DNA of 64,000 nucleotides from Streptococcus ruminantium (GCF_003609975.1 NZ_AP018400.1:632501-696500); one strand, 5' to 3'; shown: positions 37,401 to 46,690, numbered from the stretch's first letter. Made by a program: numbers and translations. The notes: generated from the sequence alone by a model not told the origin.

Positions 37401-38008
37401 TACTTGTTCCAAACCAATCTATGGAAAAAGTAAACCAAGCTGCGGCTAGTGTAAAATTACTACACCAAGACAGAGACCTCCAAGTGGTCTATGATCAAGA
37501 GCAAGAGGTATGGGGTGTTGTAAAATATACAGATGCTGCTTATAAATTGACGGACGGTATCACTTTGACAGACGCTGGTTTGTATACAATCCAGAAAGTG
37601 GATGGCAGCTACCGCATTGCTTTCTATAATCCATCTACCCGTACAGTAAAGAATGGCATCCAGTTGACAGGAGAAGGTGCTCGTATAACTGTGGAATCAG
37701 AAGCAACTCCAGCTAATCCCTCTATTGTTTGGAAAGTTTCGCCTTCAGAAACTTCTGGAAAAGGGGAGGCGAGAAGAGTAGTCCCAGATAAAGCAGAAAA
37801 TCAGCTACCTAAGACCAATCAAATGAGTCAAGACACCCAGCCGCTAAGTGTACGAACAACCATGAAACCACCAATGGTATCCAAGGAAAAGCAGGAAAAA
37901 ACACAGTTGCCTGATACGGGAGACACAACAGGTCTCAGCTTTAGCGCTTTAGGTCTAGCAACCCTAGGAGTAGCAGCAACTTTCAAACGTTCTAAATCAC
38001 ATTCCTGA
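34454..38008 (+). CDS. hylA: Hyaluronate lyase, cell-wall anchored (PL8)
   Basis: This 1184-residue surface protein cleaves hyaluronan to unsaturated disaccharides. It has a YSIRK-type signal peptide, a Pro/Thr-rich linker, a carbohydrate-binding-like domain (about residues 110-280), a PL8 catalytic domain with the helical core and beta domains, and an LPDTG sorting signal at about 1152-1156. All key residues are present and spaced as in the pneumococcal enzyme: Trp479-Trp480, Asn537, His587 and Tyr596. ATG 34454 is chosen with GGAAGGACCA upstream. The catalytic set appears intact, unlike truncated hyl alleles reported in this group. Confidence 0.96.
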   Translation: MKFFKGQTKQYYSIRKYRVGVCSALIALSMLGTRVAANQLPETKPASSQPNQVVETSPKATETTDTSPKTTEAGDAVKNTASPEGNPTAATKDSSSSVSKVDDGPKAVKEAVEETTTNLVKNGDFTTTTKTSGAWSGQAAKDWETWVPGNVKKENGKVTVDNGRLHISSTDTYRVAVHQTVDVDPSKKYLLGYDVETKDLKGSGVRVRLHGLTAEGKDLEPKEFIHTPFKNGSKKERVEQVLTVSPQTRKLKVELFFENSIGQAWLDNVSLVEHIEKVPETPEQKPEPAQPESGQITLASNKVYLPTRPDLTYKIANSAIATLEKGILRPLTEGKTQVEVYDKDTKVSSFELIVKKHQATVFDQLRDNWEDISLANKRYQSSDVQMKAFLGRLDAGVDSSLKNWVEPTERAKTIFKDIDFSKSSHLTTVYRRLEQMAQVIENPDSKYYHNRSLIDVVKAGMKWLYSNVYNEQKEITDNWWDYEIGTPRAVVNTLIYMFPYFSQEEILTYTKPISKFVPDPTIIRKTINKATPAVGGNQTDLSKVAILEGALREDADRVRAGAQGLTTIMKFVDKGEGFYKDGSFIDHTNVAYTGAYGNVLIEGFSQLLPVIQSTDFALKDEQTNILYEWIEKAFMPILVRGELMDMTRGRSISRATGESHVQAMEILRSLVRIAESAQPEQKAKLLSFVKAQLTSDTFYDNYKGLKSYKDIDLVNKLLADNQIAAEVDKDYIAAFNNMDKFVYRNAQEGFTFALSMHSSRTQNYEDMNNENRKGWYTADGMSYLYNGDLSHYSNNYWPTVDPYRLSGTTTTKDKREDGSGEVTLASDFVGASQLGNRLATIAMDFNNWNKSLTARKAWIVLGNKIVFLGTDIKHQSAQGAVTTIENRKLLTGENYRYYINGQQVDLSKEVATDQTKSFYMTNGKDNQSIGYVFLNQLSTRAKLDHRTGKWSDINYNQSKETVKNSFVTLWHEQPQTTSNYAYVLVPNQSMEKVNQAAASVKLLHQDRDLQVVYDQEQEVWGVVKYTDAAYKLTDGITLTDAGLYTIQKVDGSYRIAFYNPSTRTVKNGIQLTGEGARITVESEATPANPSIVWKVSPSETSGKGEARRVVPDKAENQLPKTNQMSQDTQPLSVRTTMKPPMVSKEKQEKTQLPDTGDTTGLSFSALGLATLGVAATFKRSKSHS

Positions 38009-38154
38009 TTGATGGTCAGTATCGTAGGGGTGGAGAAAGAACTCGACAAATAGAAAAAGTTTCGTCAACAAGTCTATATTTTAGTGGTTGAGCTAAAACG
38101 GTCTCTTCCCAGACCATAACTTATGTAAACTGACTCCTGTCAGTCCTAATCTCC

Positions 38155-38183
38155 TGTTTAAAAAGGTCTAGAAGGCTTTTTAA
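38155..38183 (+). terminator. Probable hylA terminator
   Basis: GTTTAAAAAG pairs with CTTTTTAAC across a ten-base loop, with a bulge. It lies in the 412-base gap after hylA, which otherwise holds no gene I can support. A TCC-rich stretch up to 38260 shows only small hairpins. Confidence 0.5.
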
Positions 38184-38362
38184 CCTCTCCACCACTATTG
38201 AGATGGAGATGGGCCCAACAAAGTCCGCAACATTCGTAGGGGTCAGATTTGAAGTAGAAGGCACAAAGTGCTAGTATTTACTTCGCACAATCTTTTCATA
38301 GTCCTCTGGACTGTAAAAAACGATTAACCACTGGACTTAGATGTTGAAACGAACTCTGAAAG

Positions 38363-38393
38363 TGAGGTTGGACTTTTTCCAACCTCATTTTTT
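38363..38393 (+). terminator. Strong terminator just upstream of the heparinase-family gene
   Basis: TGAGGTTGGA and TCCAACCTCA form a perfect stem with a five-base loop, followed by six T. It ends only 27 bases before the next start codon. Confidence 0.85.
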
Positions 38394-38420
38394 AGAGAGT
38401 AAACAAAGAAAGGAGCAACC

Positions 38421-40316
38421 ATGCAAATGGAATCTGAAAAATCAACAGATGACAAATCCGTAGAAGTACTGAGAAACTATGTCTTTCATCAGCAGGCTCA
38501 AGCCTATAAACAATTACATCGTTCTTGTCAGAATTTACTAGACGATATTTTTCTCTTTGAGGATAATTGGGATATGGAGCCCTGTCCTATTGGCTACCAT
38601 CTTTCTCCCCTGGACTGGACAGCCGATTGCCACGGGGATGAGGAATGGACCTTTATGCTCAATCGTCAGGAATATCTGTGGAAGCTAGTCTTTGCCTATC
38701 TGGTTGAAAAAGACCCTCGTTACATGAAGCAGGTCAAACGCTTGGTATTCAGTTGGATAGAACAGGTAACAGACTGGCATCCGAAAAGAACCAGTAGCCG
38801 AACTCTGGATACTGCTATTCGCTGCCTTAGTTGGTTGAGAATCCTTCCATTTTTAACAAGCTGGCTAGCAGAAGAAGAATACAAACGACTATTGGAGTCC
38901 ATCCAGCAACAGCTAGCCTATCTGCGTTGCCATTATCGCCCAAAAGATAGACTGAGCAACTGGGGAATTTTTCAAACAGGAGCCATGCTCTTGGCACATG
39001 CCTATATTGGAGATAAGGTCAATTTGGAGGAAGAGTACCGCTTCGCCTGTCAGGAAATCGAGATACAGATTCAAACACAGGTATTAGAAGATGGAACTCA
39101 ATTTGAACAATCCTTTCTGTATCATGTCGAAGTGTATAAACTACTTCTGGAAATCGCCCTTCACCTACCAGCTTATCGTAAAAGTTGGACTCCTGTCTTA
39201 AAAAAGATGGCAAACTATGTAGTACAATTAACAGGGCCAGATGGAAAGAGTTTGCCTATAGGAGATAGTGATGTGCACAGGACTACTGACATCTTACAAT
39301 TGACAGCCATTTTCTTTGGAGACAACTCTTATCTGATAGATGATTCTAAATTAGACCTAAGTATTCTGTTTCTGGTTGGAGAAGCTGGCTTGCGACAGTT
39401 TGAAAACTTGACAGTACCATTAAGGACAACAGGAGCTTGCCATTTTCCTGAGTCCGGACACAGTATCATCAAAGAAAAGGATAGTTATCTATTTTTTAAA
39501 GCAGGTCCCATGGGAAGTGCTCACAGTCATTCCGATCAAAATAGCTTCTGTTTTTACCACAGGGGACAACCTATTCTGATTGATAGCGGTCGCTTTAGCT
39601 ACCGAGAATGCGAAGAGCGTTACCTACTCAAAAGTGCTTGGGCTCACAACAGTTGCATTCTTGATGGTAACCCACCAGAGCAGGTGAGTGGCTCTTGGGA
39701 ATACAAATCCTATCCCCAGTTTATCAGCCATACTAGCAAGAGCGTTGAACACTATCACTGGCTGCAAGGAATATATCAGGCGCAGACTAGAAAAGGAGTT
39801 CCTTATTGGCACAAGAGACAACTTCTTATGGTTGGACAAGACTTACTACTGATAGTAGATAGTGTAGATTGCTCAGGACAACACCAATTAACCACCCAGT
39901 TTATCTTAGATGAAGCTGTGAAGATTAGCCATCAGCAAGTCAATGACATCCGCTTATACAGTGCAAATGATTTTGAGATACAAGAAACCGTGCGTTCTCA
40001 CCGCTATAATCAGCTAACAGCTACTAAGAAATTGGTAAAACAAGAATGTTTTAAGAACCGACTAGTTACCTTCACCTTGCTGGCAGAGCAGAATATTCAA
40101 ATTGAACGAGTGCCGGTTCATCAAACGGATAGTCGCTTGGTAGAAGATGGTCTAGCTTTTACCTGCAAGGGAGAAACTCTAGACATTCTTATATCGCTTG
40201 TAGATCAGGATATTTATAAGGGAGAAAAATTACTCCAAGTTGATGGAATTCCTCTGAGAGGGAAGTGTCTTGTCGTAGATAAGAATACGCAAAAGGTTAT
40301 TCGACTCAGAAATTAA
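38421..40316 (+). CDS. Heparinase II/III-family polysaccharide lyase
   Basis: This 631-residue protein has an N-terminal alpha-toroid region and a C-terminal beta-sandwich. The conserved heparinase II/III segment is AHSHSDQNSFCFYHRGQ near residue 370, followed by LIDSGRFSY and WAHNSCILDG. It has no signal peptide or anchor, so it should act inside the cell on imported uronic oligosaccharides; context suggests glycosaminoglycan fragments. AAAGGAG precedes ATG 38421, and ATG 38427 is also possible. It stands between hylA and regR, with a terminator just before it. Confidence 0.85.
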   Translation: MQMESEKSTDDKSVEVLRNYVFHQQAQAYKQLHRSCQNLLDDIFLFEDNWDMEPCPIGYHLSPLDWTADCHGDEEWTFMLNRQEYLWKLVFAYLVEKDPRYMKQVKRLVFSWIEQVTDWHPKRTSSRTLDTAIRCLSWLRILPFLTSWLAEEEYKRLLESIQQQLAYLRCHYRPKDRLSNWGIFQTGAMLLAHAYIGDKVNLEEEYRFACQEIEIQIQTQVLEDGTQFEQSFLYHVEVYKLLLEIALHLPAYRKSWTPVLKKMANYVVQLTGPDGKSLPIGDSDVHRTTDILQLTAIFFGDNSYLIDDSKLDLSILFLVGEAGLRQFENLTVPLRTTGACHFPESGHSIIKEKDSYLFFKAGPMGSAHSHSDQNSFCFYHRGQPILIDSGRFSYRECEERYLLKSAWAHNSCILDGNPPEQVSGSWEYKSYPQFISHTSKSVEHYHWLQGIYQAQTRKGVPYWHKRQLLMVGQDLLLIVDSVDCSGQHQLTTQFILDEAVKISHQQVNDIRLYSANDFEIQETVRSHRYNQLTATKKLVKQECFKNRLVTFTLLAEQNIQIERVPVHQTDSRLVEDGLAFTCKGETLDILISLVDQDIYKGEKLLQVDGIPLRGKCLVVDKNTQKVIRLRN

Positions 40317-40372
40317 AAAAATGTAAAATGCGATTGATTTTAGTCGAAATCCCTGCTAAACTACGGATAGTA

Positions 40373-40381
40373 TGATACAAT
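40373..40381 (+). promoter_or_regulatory. regR extended -10 promoter
   Basis: TGA-TACAAT precedes the regulator gene by about 28 bases, and AAGGAGG is the ribosome binding site. Confidence 0.55.
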
Positions 40382-40409
40382 AAACATAGCATAAGGAGGT
40401 ATTGGTAAG

Positions 40410-41411
40410 ATGTCAGGGAAGTTTACTATCAAGGATATTGCAGAGCTGGCTCAGACTTCAAAGACAACCATTTCCTTTTATTTGAATGGTAAATATGAGA
40501 AAATGTCTAAAGAGACAAGAAAAAAGATAGAAAAAGTGATTCGTGAGACAGACTACCGGCCTAGCATTGTTGCGCGAAGCCTCAATTCAAAAAGTACGAA
40601 GTTGATAGGTGTGCTAATCGGCGATATTACGAATACTTTTTCCAATCAAATTGTCAAGGGTATTGAAGAAGAAGCCCACAAGAGCGGTTACCAAGTGATG
40701 ATTGGAAATAGCAATTATGATCAAGCCAGCGAGGATAAGTACATTGAGAGTATGCTAATGCTTGGTGTAGATGGTTTTATCATCCAACCCACTTCGCATT
40801 TTAGAAAGTACTCACGCATTATTGAAGAAAAGAAGAAACAGATGATTTTCTTTGACAGTCAACTCTACGAACACCGCACGAGTTGGATTAAGACTAACAA
40901 TTACGATGCTGTCTATGATACAATTCAAACATGTGTCGAAAAGGGGTATCAAAAGTTCATCCTTATCACAGCAGATACCAGTCGCCTCAGTACGCGTATT
41001 GAGCGTGCGACTGGCTTTATGGATGCCTTATCAGATTGCAAGCAGGATTATGTAACTCTGACAATTGCAGATGAGCATGTTGATGTAGAAGAAATGAAAA
41101 ACTTTCTTGCCAAAGAGGTTTCCATCCAGGAAAAAACACTGGTATTTGTTCCCAACTGTTGGGCGCTACCTTTGGTGTTCAATATTATGAAAGAACTAAA
41201 TTTCACCTTCCCACAGATCGGTCTCCTAGGTTTTGATAATACTGAGTGGACAAACTTTTCGTCCCCTACTATCTCTACCATTGTTCAGCCTGCTTTTGAA
41301 GAAGGACGCCAAGCGACCAAGATGTTGATTGATCAGATTGAAGGGATCAATCGAGTTGAACGCCAACAGGTCTTAGATTGTACGGTTCATTGGAAAGAAT
41401 CGACATTTTAG
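40410..41411 (+). CDS. regR: LacI-family transcriptional regulator RegR
   Basis: This 333-residue regulator has an N-terminal LacI helix-turn-helix (FTIKDIAELAQTSKTTISFY) and hinge (SLNSKSTKLIGVLI), then a periplasmic-binding-like ligand domain. In streptococci RegR represses hyaluronan-locus genes; sequence and position agree. Candidate operators ACCGGTTTAC lie at the dhuD and EIIA promoters. It is encoded at the end of the locus with its own promoter. The ligand is probably an unsaturated uronate-derived metabolite. Confidence 0.9.
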   Translation: MSGKFTIKDIAELAQTSKTTISFYLNGKYEKMSKETRKKIEKVIRETDYRPSIVARSLNSKSTKLIGVLIGDITNTFSNQIVKGIEEEAHKSGYQVMIGNSNYDQASEDKYIESMLMLGVDGFIIQPTSHFRKYSRIIEEKKKQMIFFDSQLYEHRTSWIKTNNYDAVYDTIQTCVEKGYQKFILITADTSRLSTRIERATGFMDALSDCKQDYVTLTIADEHVDVEEMKNFLAKEVSIQEKTLVFVPNCWALPLVFNIMKELNFTFPQIGLLGFDNTEWTNFSSPTISTIVQPAFEEGRQATKMLIDQIEGINRVERQQVLDCTVHWKESTF

Positions 41412-41485
41412 TCGAACAAAAGAGCATCAGCTTGCTCTCTGATAGATTAAAATATTGTTACAAATGAATGTTAGCATCCTTTAGG

Positions 41486-41513
41486 AGAATTGGAGTAGTC
41501 CAATTCTTTTTTG
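41486..41513 (+). terminator. regR terminator
   Basis: AGAATTGGA pairs with TCCAATTCT around a four-base loop, followed by six T. Confidence 0.88.
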
Positions 41514-41531
41514 TTTTATAAATATTTTTTT

Positions 41532-41603
41532 GTTAATCATAATTAACTTTTGTGAAAATCATTACTAATTTTTATTGAAATTTAGATTAAAAAAGAGTAT
41601 GAT
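41532..41603 (+). promoter_or_regulatory. Protease gene promoter and upstream palindrome
   Basis: TTGAAA (41575-41580) and TATGAT (41598-41603) are 17 bases apart. GTTAAT-CATA-ATTAAC (41532-41547) just upstream is a perfect palindrome and a possible operator. Confidence 0.5.
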
Positions 41604-41725
41604 AATGTAGACGGTTGGGAAAGACGAATATTTGCTAGCCATTTATGATAATTCTACTGGAAGGGAGAATAGGAGATGTAAAGAAGAATATCAAGTATTT
41701 TATAAATTTTAATTTGGAGGAATAA

Positions 41726-44700
41726 ATGGAACAAGAATTGATAAGACCCAGAAAACAAAAGCTGATTCTAACAACCTCGGCGATGATTTTACTAGCGAGT
41801 GTTGCAGCAGCAGAGCAGCAAGTAATGGCTGATACGCAGGATAAAGCGTCAGATACGGTGGAAACCAGTATGAAAGAGAAACCGTCTATGCCAACTGCTC
41901 CGAGAGCAGAAACAGCTTTGCCAGCGGCTGAACCAGTCGGGGAGGAAGCAACAGTAGCAGAATTATCTGCAAAGGAAGACTTAACCACTGCCAATCAAGC
42001 TTCTCACACTTCTTCGGGTCAAAAAACAGAAAAAAACAAGTCATCAGATAGTACAGAAAAAGAAAACAAACAAGTACTAGTCACCTTTGAAAAAACACCT
42101 GATGAATCAGTCAAAAAAGCTGTCCTTGCCTTAGCAGGAGAACCTTCCAAACACCAATTTGATGAGATTATCAATGGGCTGTCTGTTGGAGTACCTAAGG
42201 AAAAATTAGCTGAAATACAAGGCTTGAAAGGTGTTAAACATGTTCAAGAAATAAACGCTCAACATAACATTCATCCGAACCCAAAAGAGCTAAAACACCT
42301 CAATGATCAAGCTCGAACCATTCGCGAGCAAAGAAAAGCAGAAAGAGGTACTCATCCCCTAGATGGACGAGGATTGGTTATTGCAACCATTGACTCTGGG
42401 ATTGATAAAAACCACGAAATCATGCGACTAGATGATGATATAAAAGAGGAAAACCTGAAAATTAAAGAGGTTGCCCCAGGATATAGTCGTAAGATTCCAT
42501 TCGCCTTTGACTTTATGAGTGGCGACAATGACTTGCTAGATGAGAGATCAGAGCATGGTATGCATATTGCAGGGGTATTGGTCGGAAACAAAGACAACGG
42601 TTTTAAAGGGATGGCTCCCAATGCTCAGCTTCTAGCTTATCGTACTTGGAGTTATGCCAATATAGAAGGTTTCCAAGAAGACCATCAATTTTTCGCCTTG
42701 GAAGATGCTATCAAAAGAGGTGCAGATGTTGTCAGCTTGAGTATCGGAAGTGATGGTTCTGGACAAAAAGGAGACGCTTGGTACGAAGCCTTTAAGAGAG
42801 CTGCCGAAAAAGGAATTATTGTGACAGCAGCGATGGGAAATACAGGATCTGCCAATACGACCAATACCTTTGATAGACGAGTTGACTCGGCTTATCCACA
42901 AAAAGATGAATCAGCAACTGTAGCAGTAGCAGCTAATCCTTATGTGCTCGGTGTTGGCTCTTACTATCACACGCACATGCAACTACCTCATCTAAAAGTT
43001 GGGGACTTGGATCTTCCTTATGAGGATATTAACTGGCATAACTATACCATATTTGGGAAGAAAGACCATCAAGAATTTAAGGCTCAAGGTGAATTGTATG
43101 ACTTAGAGGAGGCAACAGACAAGACAAATCTTGAAAATAAAATTGTTCTCGTTCGACGTGACGAGGAAGACTTGTTGAAAAAGCTCACTGGTTTGATGCA
43201 CAAGAATGCTAAAGGCATTATCCTAATCAATGCACCTAGTCCAACTACTTTAGGGAATTACGAAACCATTCCAGAAATCAGAAGTACCCTTTTGGATGAT
43301 TATAAGGGACTGTTTAAGAAAACATGGGCAGTCAGTGTGTCTGAAAAAGATGGAGAACGCTTAAAAGCTTATGTCAAGCAAATGAAGCGAGAAGAAGAAC
43401 TCATCTTCCAAACAAAGCCAATCCTAACCAAGGTCTTTGATCATCCAGGTATCTCAGGATTTAGTTCTTGGGGAAGCTCAGGAACTATGGAAATGAAACC
43501 AGATGTAGTAGCCCCAGGGGAAAATGTTTACTCAACAGGTAACTGGAACAGCTATTTTAATATGAGTGGTACTTCCATGTCTTCTCCTTACGTAGCTGGA
43601 GCCAGTGCTATGCTGCTTCCTCATACTAAGGAATTGTTGAAAAAAGGAGGCTCCTTAACTAAGGGACTATCCTTACCTGAGTTAAATAAAATCTTGCTAC
43701 AAAATACAGCCGATGTTCTTTTGGATCATACTGTTCCAAAAGGACAAGATGTCTTAGAGTACTCTCCAAGACGTCAGGGAGCAGGGGCTGTTAATGTAGA
43801 AAAAGCTTTAAAAACAAAAGTTTTGGTGACCTATGAGCATAACAAAGGAGCGGCTTCCTTAAAGGACTTTGAAGACAAGAAAAAAGAGTTTTCTCTTGTC
43901 ATGAAAAACCTGTCTAATGAGGAGCAAATTTTTGTCATCACACCGGGGCAGGTTTTAGGTAAGACGCTCCATCCCCACGAACGCAAGATCTATGGCAAAA
44001 CAGAAAGTATTCAAACTACCCATACGCGGAAGATTGATGGAGCTAACTTACAAGTTGCCAAAATTATCAGGATTGCGCCAAAAAGCCAAGCAGTTATACC
44101 AGTCACTCTAGAAGTCGGTGGCGCACAGAAAAATGAATTTGTTGAAGGCTATATTTATTTCCAATCTTTAAAGTCAGGTCAGCCAAACCTCAATATCCCT
44201 TACACAGGATTCTATGGCAACTGGAATGATGAGAAGATTGTGGACCCACCAGCTTGGGAAAAAGACAGCAAAACAAAAATGACTGGCTTTGTCAAAGGCT
44301 ATGCGACAGGTCACGAAGTCTTTGACTATGTCCCATGGGGGACAGACTATGAGAAATGGAAAGAAGATCCATCTCAAATCACCTCAGATCCTAACTTGTA
44401 TGTCTTGCAATCTAAAGGCGGAATCAGCGACAATGCCAAAATGCGCTTGAGATTGATGACCATGCGTCATGCGCAAGAGTTGGTCGTTGAGGTCGTAGAC
44501 TCTAAAGACGAATCTGCCAAGACTCTGAAAGTCTTGAAGAGAGGTCATTATCCGCTTAAATTTTTGAATAGCGCTCATAAAGAAAAACTCCAGCATTATA
44601 TAGAACCATATAATGATCCTGATATGGATTTGGATTGGAGAGGGACTATTTTTGATCCGAAAAAAGATGAGGAAGTACCTTTGCCAGAAGGTCAGTACTA

Positions 44701-46588
44701 CATCCGTATTCGGGCTCGTTTGGAAGAGGATCGACCATGGCAGTATACTTACATCCCATTCAAGATTGACAATACTTCACCAACTATTCGTAAGGTAAAG
44801 AATACAGATGATGGAGTAGTCTTGGACATCAAGGATGCTAATCTACACCAGGTTTTACTGATGAAAAATGATAAAACCGTCAAAGTTGTTGAACGTTCTG
44901 CAGATGGTTATTACCATGTGGAAAAACGGTTTATTGAAGATAAAGTAGAGTTAGTAGCAGTTGATTATGGCGATAATAAGACCGTCTTTGACTTAGAGAA
45001 AATGACTGTATCGTCCAGCACATCTTCTGAAGATGATGAGACACCATTAGGCAGATACGTGAGACCTAAGCGAACAACACGTGGTTATGGATTTGCAACC
45101 TCAGATGACGATGATGATGAGGATGATGAACTAGAAGATCTGGATGAAAAAACTTCTTCTGAAGATGAAGAAACTGAGGAAACAGACTATGACGCTGCTG
45201 ATGATGACGATGATGATTTAGAAGAAAAGGCTAAGAAAGAAGATCCAACCAAGTTTGAAAGCGGAGCCGATTTCCATGATGATGATAATACACTAGGCTA
45301 CCTAGAAGGAAACCGTGGTGGTAAGATATGGGATGAGGATGAAGAAAAAGGTCAGTATTACCGTACCTACTATCTACACGTTAAAAAAGGTCAGCGTGTT
45401 ATCATTACCAATACAAACCCGCTTTACAATGTGAAGAAGTATAAGGCAATCACAGCACCGACCTGGTCTGGCACCTATGAGTCTGATCCGAAACAGAGAG
45501 AATACTATAAAGAAATTAAAGTACCTGTCTTTGAAGGTTCGAACCAGATTAACGTAACGGTTTACCACGATAATAAGAAAATTTTTGCGCGTGGCTATGC
45601 AGTGAAATTAGATAGTCAAATTCCTAAGTTGACTATTGATAATAAAAATATCAAGCTTCCAACTGAAGAGGATGAGACAGGTGTCATTCTTACACCAGAT
45701 GGTAAGGTTAGACTATCTGGAACGGTGGAAGATGGACAAGAGGGATGGAAACTCTATATCAATGGTGATATGGTAGACAGTACCCTCAAAAAAGGTGAAT
45801 TTGGTGACTTCTACCATCATAACAAGCGTCAATGGACTTATGAGAGACAGCTCGAAAATGACGATTATGTAACGATTAGAGTAGTTGACTATTTGAAAAA
45901 TAGTTATACCTATCGCTTTAAGGTGAAGGTTGATACATCAGCCAAGCACGAAGAGTTGGTACAACCAAATCCAGAAACACCATCCATCAAGAATGTTGAT
46001 ACATTTACGAATGATTTGAATGTTGATTCGTTATTTGATGGATTTAAAGGCGAGGGGATTACGACTCCATTGGCTCTTGTGAAGGAACTCAGTCGCTTAG
46101 CTCCAGACTATAGTATTCAGTTGTTTAGTTTGGAATTGCTGAAGCCGGATGGTTTCTATGTGGCACGGATACAAGTCCAAAAAGGCAATCAATACCGTCA
46201 GCTTGATGTTAAATGGTCTTCAATCCAAGTGGAACAAGAAAAACCTACTGACACTATGAAACCTCAGGAAATTCCACTACAACCAGAGAAACTGGATCGT
46301 AAGGTAGAAACTCCAGAGAAACCACAACAATCAGATAAGCCGTCAGAGACTGTTCCAAACGTATTGAAACCAGCGCAACCAGATCAAGGTGAAAAAGTGT
46401 CGCTTCGCATGGAACTGAACCGTGCTCTTCAGATACAAGAAGGTGAGTCTAAGCAGGTACCTTCAAAAGCAAGTTCAAAAGCTCTTCCTCAGACTGGTGA
46501 GAGCAGCAATCTATTCCTAGTAGGTTTAGGAGTTGTACTTGCAGGCTTTACTGGTCTTTATCGTAAGAAAAAGAAAAAGCAGCTTTAA
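41726..46588 (+). CDS. sspA: Cell-wall-anchored subtilisin-like serine protease (SspA/C5a-peptidase type)
   Basis: This is a 1620-residue surface protease. It has a signal peptide (cleavage near residue 36), an inhibitor-like pro-segment, an S8 catalytic domain, an inserted PA domain (about 430-570), Fn3-like domains, a long Asp/Glu-rich region (about 1125-1170) and an LPQTG anchor at 1587-1591. The triad is Asp223 (TIDSGID), His277 and Ser617 (SGTSMSSP). The His motif reads HGMHIAG instead of the usual HGTHVAG. The name sspA follows the S. suis surface-associated subtilisin-like protease; other C5a-peptidase-like proteases are possible. Confidence 0.9.
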   Translation: MEQELIRPRKQKLILTTSAMILLASVAAAEQQVMADTQDKASDTVETSMKEKPSMPTAPRAETALPAAEPVGEEATVAELSAKEDLTTANQASHTSSGQKTEKNKSSDSTEKENKQVLVTFEKTPDESVKKAVLALAGEPSKHQFDEIINGLSVGVPKEKLAEIQGLKGVKHVQEINAQHNIHPNPKELKHLNDQARTIREQRKAERGTHPLDGRGLVIATIDSGIDKNHEIMRLDDDIKEENLKIKEVAPGYSRKIPFAFDFMSGDNDLLDERSEHGMHIAGVLVGNKDNGFKGMAPNAQLLAYRTWSYANIEGFQEDHQFFALEDAIKRGADVVSLSIGSDGSGQKGDAWYEAFKRAAEKGIIVTAAMGNTGSANTTNTFDRRVDSAYPQKDESATVAVAANPYVLGVGSYYHTHMQLPHLKVGDLDLPYEDINWHNYTIFGKKDHQEFKAQGELYDLEEATDKTNLENKIVLVRRDEEDLLKKLTGLMHKNAKGIILINAPSPTTLGNYETIPEIRSTLLDDYKGLFKKTWAVSVSEKDGERLKAYVKQMKREEELIFQTKPILTKVFDHPGISGFSSWGSSGTMEMKPDVVAPGENVYSTGNWNSYFNMSGTSMSSPYVAGASAMLLPHTKELLKKGGSLTKGLSLPELNKILLQNTADVLLDHTVPKGQDVLEYSPRRQGAGAVNVEKALKTKVLVTYEHNKGAASLKDFEDKKKEFSLVMKNLSNEEQIFVITPGQVLGKTLHPHERKIYGKTESIQTTHTRKIDGANLQVAKIIRIAPKSQAVIPVTLEVGGAQKNEFVEGYIYFQSLKSGQPNLNIPYTGFYGNWNDEKIVDPPAWEKDSKTKMTGFVKGYATGHEVFDYVPWGTDYEKWKEDPSQITSDPNLYVLQSKGGISDNAKMRLRLMTMRHAQELVVEVVDSKDESAKTLKVLKRGHYPLKFLNSAHKEKLQHYIEPYNDPDMDLDWRGTIFDPKKDEEVPLPEGQYYIRIRARLEEDRPWQYTYIPFKIDNTSPTIRKVKNTDDGVVLDIKDANLHQVLLMKNDKTVKVVERSADGYYHVEKRFIEDKVELVAVDYGDNKTVFDLEKMTVSSSTSSEDDETPLGRYVRPKRTTRGYGFATSDDDDDEDDELEDLDEKTSSEDEETEETDYDAADDDDDDLEEKAKKEDPTKFESGADFHDDDNTLGYLEGNRGGKIWDEDEEKGQYYRTYYLHVKKGQRVIITNTNPLYNVKKYKAITAPTWSGTYESDPKQREYYKEIKVPVFEGSNQINVTVYHDNKKIFARGYAVKLDSQIPKLTIDNKNIKLPTEEDETGVILTPDGKVRLSGTVEDGQEGWKLYINGDMVDSTLKKGEFGDFYHHNKRQWTYERQLENDDYVTIRVVDYLKNSYTYRFKVKVDTSAKHEELVQPNPETPSIKNVDTFTNDLNVDSLFDGFKGEGITTPLALVKELSRLAPDYSIQLFSLELLKPDGFYVARIQVQKGNQYRQLDVKWSSIQVEQEKPTDTMKPQEIPLQPEKLDRKVETPEKPQQSDKPSETVPNVLKPAQPDQGEKVSLRMELNRALQIQEGESKQVPSKASSKALPQTGESSNLFLVGLGVVLAGFTGLYRKKKKKQL

Positions 46589-46640
46589 TAGACAGACAAG
46601 TCGAAGATAGTTGTGTGCCAATAGCTTAACCCTCCATAAA

Positions 46641-46690
46641 AGAGTAGATAGACAAGGTCTTAGACCGACGTTCTATCTGCTCTTTTTTTG
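46641..46690 (+). terminator. Terminator of the protease gene
   Basis: AGAGTAGATAGA pairs with TCTATCTGCTCT (one G-T pair), followed by seven T. Confidence 0.9.

Noticed and set aside
38009..38420. Possible coding or mobile remnant after hylA
   Set aside because: All frames are interrupted and only hairpins and terminators are visible; no recognisable element.
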